Positions 6,605 through 6,821 of a DNA stretch of 6,821 bases are shown one piece after another; position 1 is the first letter of the stretch; each line of letters starts with the position of its first letter. The notes below the pieces were generated by a model that saw only the letters and a list, made by a program, of their open reading frames with translations, did not search any database and had not been told where the DNA came from. Origin of the DNA: Bacteroidales bacterium (GTDB lineage Bacteria; Bacteroidota; Bacteroidia; Bacteroidales; WCHB1-69); the NCBI GenBank assembly GCA_028684405.1, contig JAQUGA010000133.1, positions 1-6,821 on the forward strand, in the 5' to 3' direction. A program made the translations under genes and the position numbers.

Positions 6605-6696
6605 TGTTGAGCGGGTTCGGTCGTTGAGTGGGCTATGGCTGTTCGTGGAGCGTTTGGACGCAGTCTATTCCGAGAATCGGGGCTTAACGCCCCGAA
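6605..6696. repeat. GC-rich REP-like intergenic patch with hairpin
   Basis: By hand count this patch is about 56% G+C, while the flanking DNA is strongly AT-rich. It holds a 17-base-spaced direct near-repeat, GTTGAGCGGG (6606-6615) and GTTGAGTGGG (6623-6632). At its right end is a 7-bp hairpin TCGGGGC-TTAAC-GCCCCGA (6677-6695). No frame through it stays open, so it is not a gene fragment in an obvious way. It resembles the dispersed palindromic repeats of many Bacteroidota genomes. The hairpin lies 18 bases after the YggS-type stop and could mark that transcript's end, though no U tract follows it on the minus strand. Confidence 0.5.
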
Positions 6697-6712
6697 CAAA
6701 TTTACCAACACA

Positions 6713-6821
6713 CTATTTAGAATAATTTCGCTCTCCAAAAATAGCACTCCCAATTCTCACCATTGTACTTCCCTCTTCTATGGCTATTTGACAATCATTG
6801 GTCATGCCCATTGAGATTTCT
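6713..6821 (-). CDS. YggS-family PLP-binding protein, C-terminal end (cut by window edge)
   Basis: The last 35 residues of a cytoplasmic pyridoxal-5'-phosphate-binding protein of the YggS/PROSC/YBL036C family, which helps keep free PLP and amino/keto acid pools balanced. The visible end EISMGMTNDCQIAIEEG then STMVRIGSAIFGERNYSK matches the highly conserved LSMGMSxD...AIxxGSTxVRIGxAIFGxR signature, in which the Ser and Arg contact the PLP phosphate. The stop codon TAG is at 6713-6715. The gene is on the same strand as the ureohydrolase but 232 bases upstream of it, with a separate promoter between, so the two are probably not one operon. Confidence 0.9.
   Translation of the reverse strand, partial: EISMGMTNDCQIAIEEGSTMVRIGSAIFGERNYSK

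Noticed and set aside
6677..6695. Canonical intrinsic terminator for the YggS-type gene
   Set aside because: The hairpin is good, but no U-rich tract follows it on the minus strand, so I describe it only as part of a REP-like patch.
1..6821. CRISPR array, tRNA, rRNA, insertion sequence or defence system
   Set aside because: No regularly spaced repeats, tRNA-like folds, transposase frames or defence-gene motifs were found on either strand.

Overview
The window reads as a chromosomal stretch from a member of the Bacteroidota. Three things point there: a secreted protein with a gliding-motility/type IX secretion (T9SS) type B C-terminal domain, TAnnTTTG -7 boxes placed 27-42 bases before three start codons, and AT-rich intergenic DNA without strong Shine-Dalgarno sites. 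The sequence does not fix the genus.

Layout from left to right. (1) At 1-371, minus strand, is the N-terminal third of a type I glyceraldehyde-3-phosphate dehydrogenase, cut by the window edge. (2) At 372-731 is an AT-rich divergent intergenic region carrying the gapA promoter. (3) At 732-2939, plus strand, is a large secreted multidomain protein: signal peptide, lamin-tail domain, SprB-type repeats, an Ig-like module, a PKD domain and a T9SS sorting domain. A GtrA-family membrane protein follows at 2997-3392 after a 57-base gap. (4) At 3393-3705, between convergent genes, lies a dense set of inverted repeats that includes a perfect 42-bp palindrome. (5) At 3706-5103, minus strand, is adenosylhomocysteinase (ahcY) with a short leader and its own -7 box. 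(6) At 5104-5478 is a mostly non-coding gap with one doubtful 85-codon reading frame. (7) At 5479-6480, minus strand, is an arginase/agmatinase/formimidoylglutamase-family metallohydrolase with all six expected metal ligands. (8) At 6481-6712 is an intergenic region with that gene's promoter and a GC-rich, REP-like patch. (9) At 6713-6821, minus strand, is the C-terminal end of a YggS-family PLP-binding protein.

The genes do not form one pathway. Most are housekeeping singletons with their own promoters: glycolysis or gluconeogenesis, the methyl cycle, ureohydrolase nitrogen metabolism and PLP homeostasis. The only plausible two-gene unit is the T9SS cargo protein plus GtrA, which suggests cell-surface work. 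I see no strong evidence of a new defence or mobile system. The items most worth a second look are the structured 3486-3698 intergenic element, the Gly in place of the NAD-selecting Asp in GapA, the domain order of the T9SS protein, and the GC-rich patch near 6605-6696.
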